NCBI GenBank assembly: GCA_002360455.1
Contig: DEQQ01000044.1
Coordinates: 1 to 64,000 of the forward strand
Direction: 5' to 3'
DNA length: 64,000 nucleotides
DNA from: Saprospiraceae bacterium UBA3362
Lineage (GTDB): Bacteria; Bacteroidota; Bacteroidia; Chitinophagales; Saprospiraceae
A program made the position numbers and the translations under genes. Below the pieces are notes generated by a model. The model was not told the origin of the DNA, made no database searches, and saw only the letters and a program-made list of their open reading frames with translations. This document shows, one piece after another, positions 61,793-64,000 of this stretch. The stretch's first letter is position 1; every line of letters begins with the position of its first letter.

Positions 61793-64000
61793 TTAAGCTG
61801 TTTTGGCTACAGCCTTTCCTTTTGTTTCGGAAGTTTTCTTAGGGTTAATTCTAAGATTTTTTGCAAAGTCTACTATAACCGGCGTTGCAACAAATATTGA
61901 AGAATAGGTTCCGATGGCTATACCAATCATCAAAGCAAATGCAAATCCTTTGATACTGCTTCCTCCAAAGAAAAACAATATGACGATGGTTAATAATGTA
62001 ACCAATGAAGTATTGATTGTTCTTGAAAGTGTAGTATTGATCGCAGCATTAATCAATTCCTTGTCACTCTTATTAGAATCCATTGCTAAATATTCTTTAA
62101 TCCTATCAAATACGATAACTGTATCATTCATCGAATAACCAATGACAGTAAGAATAGCAGCAATAAATGCTTGGTCTATTTCCATAGCAAATGGAAAAAT
62201 ACCATGGAACAATGAGAAAAAGGTGAGAACCACCAATGTATCGTGTGCTAATGCTATAATAGCTCCTGCTGAGTATTGCCACTTGTAGAAGCGTATCAAA
62301 ATGTAAATGAAAATAACAACCAATGATAAAATAATAGCTTTGGTTGAGCTGTTCTTTATATCGTCGGCTATTACCGGACCAACCTGACTGTAAGATAATA
62401 TATGAGTGCCATCACCTTCGTGATTATTAAAATCAGTATAATTTACATTTGCTCCGGTTGCGGCATTAATGCCTTCCAGTAATTTAGCTTTTACTTTTTC
62501 GTTGACATCCTGAGAATTGTCATTGATTAAGTATGATGTTGTAATATTATAAGTATTTTTGGTATCAACGCTTTTTACGATTGGAGTTGCTCCAAAAGAA
62601 GTTGTCAAAGAATTACGAAGTTTCTCGGCATCTACATCATTTTCGAAATGAACATTAATAGAGTACCCACCTTTGAACTCCACTCCCAATTCAAATCCTC
62701 GCGTAAAGAATGAGACAAGTCCAATAAGGGTTAAAATACCAGAGAACATGTAGGCGTATTTCCTGTTCCCTACCCAATCAAAATTGATATCTTTAAACAA
62801 TCTTGCCGTAAAGTCTGAAGCAAAACTCATTGGTCTGCCCTTGCTTGTCCACCAATCTATGATCAATCTTGATACTAACACTGAAGTAAACACAGAAAAA
62901 ATGATACCGATAATAAGTACAAGAGCAAATCCTTTGACAGGACCCAAACCATAATAAAATAAAACAATAGAGGATAATAAAGCTGTAACGTGAGAGTCAA
63001 TGATCGCCGATAAAGAATGTTTGAATCCTTCCGAAATAGCCAGTAATAGCGTTCTGCCGGCTGCTAATTCTTCTTTGATCCTTTCATAAATAATGATATT
63101 GGCATCCACTGCCATACCCATAGTTAATACCACTCCGGCAATGCCCGGCAATGTAAGTACAGTACCGAAAGAAGCTAAGGAAGCAAGGATGAAAATAATA
63201 TTCAGTGCCAATGCAATGATGGAGACAAATCCACCCGCAGTATAGTAAACAACCATGAAGATCATTACTAAAAAGAATCCTCCTAAAATAGACCACAAAG
63301 ATTTTGAAATATTCTCTTTTCCTAATGAGGGTCCAACCAATGATTCTTGTACTATTTTGGCTTTGGCAGGCAATTTACCAACCTGCAAAATGTTGGCAAG
63401 GTCTTTAGCCTCATCTACATTAAAACTTCCGGAAATTTGGGTATTTCCTCCAAGTATTGGATTGATTACTCGAGGACAAGAAACAATCTCGTCATCTAAG
63501 GCAATAGCAACTTCACGGTTTCTGTCATTTGCTGCTCTGGTGGTAAGATCACCCCAGGCTTTTGCTCCTTTATTGTCCATGGTCAAACTTACCACGATCT
63601 GCCCACTAACAGGGTCAGAAGTGGCCATAGAACGAGTAACTCTCGATCCATCCAATGGAGGATCATTTGAGTTTATTTTTTTCTTGATTCCGTAGATGTC
63701 ATAAATATTAGTAATTTCTTTAGTTTGATAATTTTTAGCCGGTTTTTGTGCTACTCTAAAATCTAAGTCAACCGGAAATAAACCTTTGATTTCAGGCTTA
63801 TTCAACATCTCAAGTACTTTTTCTTTGTTGGCTTTATCTGTAACTCCAAGGACAGCTTCAGAAAATGCAAATCCCTGTCCGTTACTTTGATTTGGAGAAA
63901 ATACTTTGAACAATGGACCAGCTTCACGATTTGGATCTGCAATGTCAGGAATAGTATCAACTCCGGCTAAACTTGAGTCAAGGACATTTCCTAAACTATC
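61793..64000 (-). CDS. secDF: Protein translocase SecDF fusion (5' part missing at the window edge)
   Basis: SecDF uses the proton gradient to pull proteins through SecYEG. The frame is open to base 64000, so only the last 735 residues are present. The SecD part has the end of the periplasmic P1 domain (LTMDNKGAKAWGDLT, VDEAKDLANILQVGKLPAKA) and helices with GIAGVVLTMGMAVDANIIIY with ERIKEEL. The SecF part begins near FELGVEFKGGYSINVHF and has VIGYSMNDTVIVFDRIKEYL and LVTLLTIVILFFFGGSSIKG. The fused form is normal in Bacteroidota. The C-terminus is Lys/Thr-rich. Confidence 0.96.
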   Translation of the reverse strand, partial: DSLGNVLDSSLAGVDTIPDIADPNREAGPLFKVFSPNQSNGQGFAFSEAVLGVTDKANKEKVLEMLNKPEIKGLFPVDLDFRVAQKPAKNYQTKEITNIYDIYGIKKKINSNDPPLDGSRVTRSMATSDPVSGQIVVSLTMDNKGAKAWGDLTTRAANDRNREVAIALDDEIVSCPRVINPILGGNTQISGSFNVDEAKDLANILQVGKLPAKAKIVQESLVGPSLGKENISKSLWSILGGFFLVMIFMVVYYTAGGFVSIIALALNIIFILASLASFGTVLTLPGIAGVVLTMGMAVDANIIIYERIKEELAAGRTLLLAISEGFKHSLSAIIDSHVTALLSSIVLFYYGLGPVKGFALVLIIGIIFSVFTSVLVSRLIIDWWTSKGRPMSFASDFTARLFKDINFDWVGNRKYAYMFSGILTLIGLVSFFTRGFELGVEFKGGYSINVHFENDVDAEKLRNSLTTSFGATPIVKSVDTKNTYNITTSYLINDNSQDVNEKVKAKLLEGINAATGANVNYTDFNNHEGDGTHILSYSQVGPVIADDIKNSSTKAIILSLVVIFIYILIRFYKWQYSAGAIIALAHDTLVVLTFFSLFHGIFPFAMEIDQAFIAAILTVIGYSMNDTVIVFDRIKEYLAMDSNKSDKELINAAINTTLSRTINTSLVTLLTIVILFFFGGSSIKGFAFALMIGIAIGTYSSIFVATPVIVDFAKNLRINPKKTSETKGKAVAKTA

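Noticed and set aside
63255..63695. A 146-codon plus-strand frame opposite secDF
   Set aside because: It is the complement of the well-conserved SecD coding sequence; no independent start signal or protein family is visible.
1..64000. tRNA or rRNA genes, insertion sequences, prophage or CRISPR arrays
   Set aside because: I looked through the intergenic stretches on both strands and found no cloverleaf-like, transposase-like or regularly spaced repeat sequence; a short or unusual tRNA could still be missed without a search tool.

Overview
This is a chromosomal stretch of a low-GC member of the Bacteroidota. The evidence is a nearly complete type IX secretion / gliding gene block (porU, porV, porP/sprF-like, gldJ, a PorD-family gene), proteins ending in type A and type B type IX sorting domains, a fused ccoNO oxidase gene, the divergent Bacteroidota RNA polymerase omega next to bamD and coaBC, and upstream boxes of the form TAnnTTTG. 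The giant Cys-rich secreted protein, rhamnose genes and gene order suggest the Saprospiria/Chitinophagia side of the phylum; that placement is inference. I see no rRNA, tRNA, CRISPR array, prophage or insertion sequence.

Layout. 1-3.8 kb: the end of the ribosomal alpha operon (map, infA, rpmJ, rpsM, rpsK, rpsD, rpoA, rplQ), closed by a strong terminator. 4-7.7 kb: carA, eno, a DivIC/FtsB-like gene, sucD. 8-17.6 kb: an Rrf2 regulator with three cysteines, then a complete cbb3 oxidase and maturation set (ccoI, ccoS, ccoNO, ccoQ, ccoP, ccoG, ccoH and a SafE-like membrane protein). 17.6-18.3 kb: a lipoprotein gene broken by a frameshift. 18.4-27.9 kb: porV and porU (minus strand), then porP-like, gldJ and murF (plus strand). 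27.9-37.7 kb: an arginase-fold protein lacking metal ligands, an OmpA-family protein, lpxB, purN, porD-like, coaBC, rpoZ, bamD. 37.9-45.3 kb: small housekeeping and unknown genes, a seven-PKD metalloprotease and a small barrel protein. 45.3-48.3 kb: a TonB-dependent receptor behind a TPP riboswitch, with a NadR-like kinase upstream. 48.3-55.9 kb: era, der, rfbC, rfbD, a type B sorted surface protein, ribE. 56-64 kb: a 1.7-kilo-residue secreted protein and a truncated secDF.

How the genes fit together. The cbb3 block supplies catalytic subunits, copper loading (CcoI), assembly factors (CcoG, CcoH, CcoS) and probably an Fe-S sensor that controls them. The por/gld block encodes part of the machine that exports the sorted cargo seen later (the PKD metalloprotease, the 903-residue protein, the giant dockerin-containing protein). 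BamD, LpxB and SecDF serve the same outer envelope.

The most interesting non-coding signal is a family of three dispersed elements of roughly 110-130 bases (near 3.9, 35.1 and 36.5 kb). They share short conserved blocks but keep their hairpins with different, compensating bases, as expected of a structured RNA. Two of them bracket coaBC in opposite orientations. I could not match them to any family I know.
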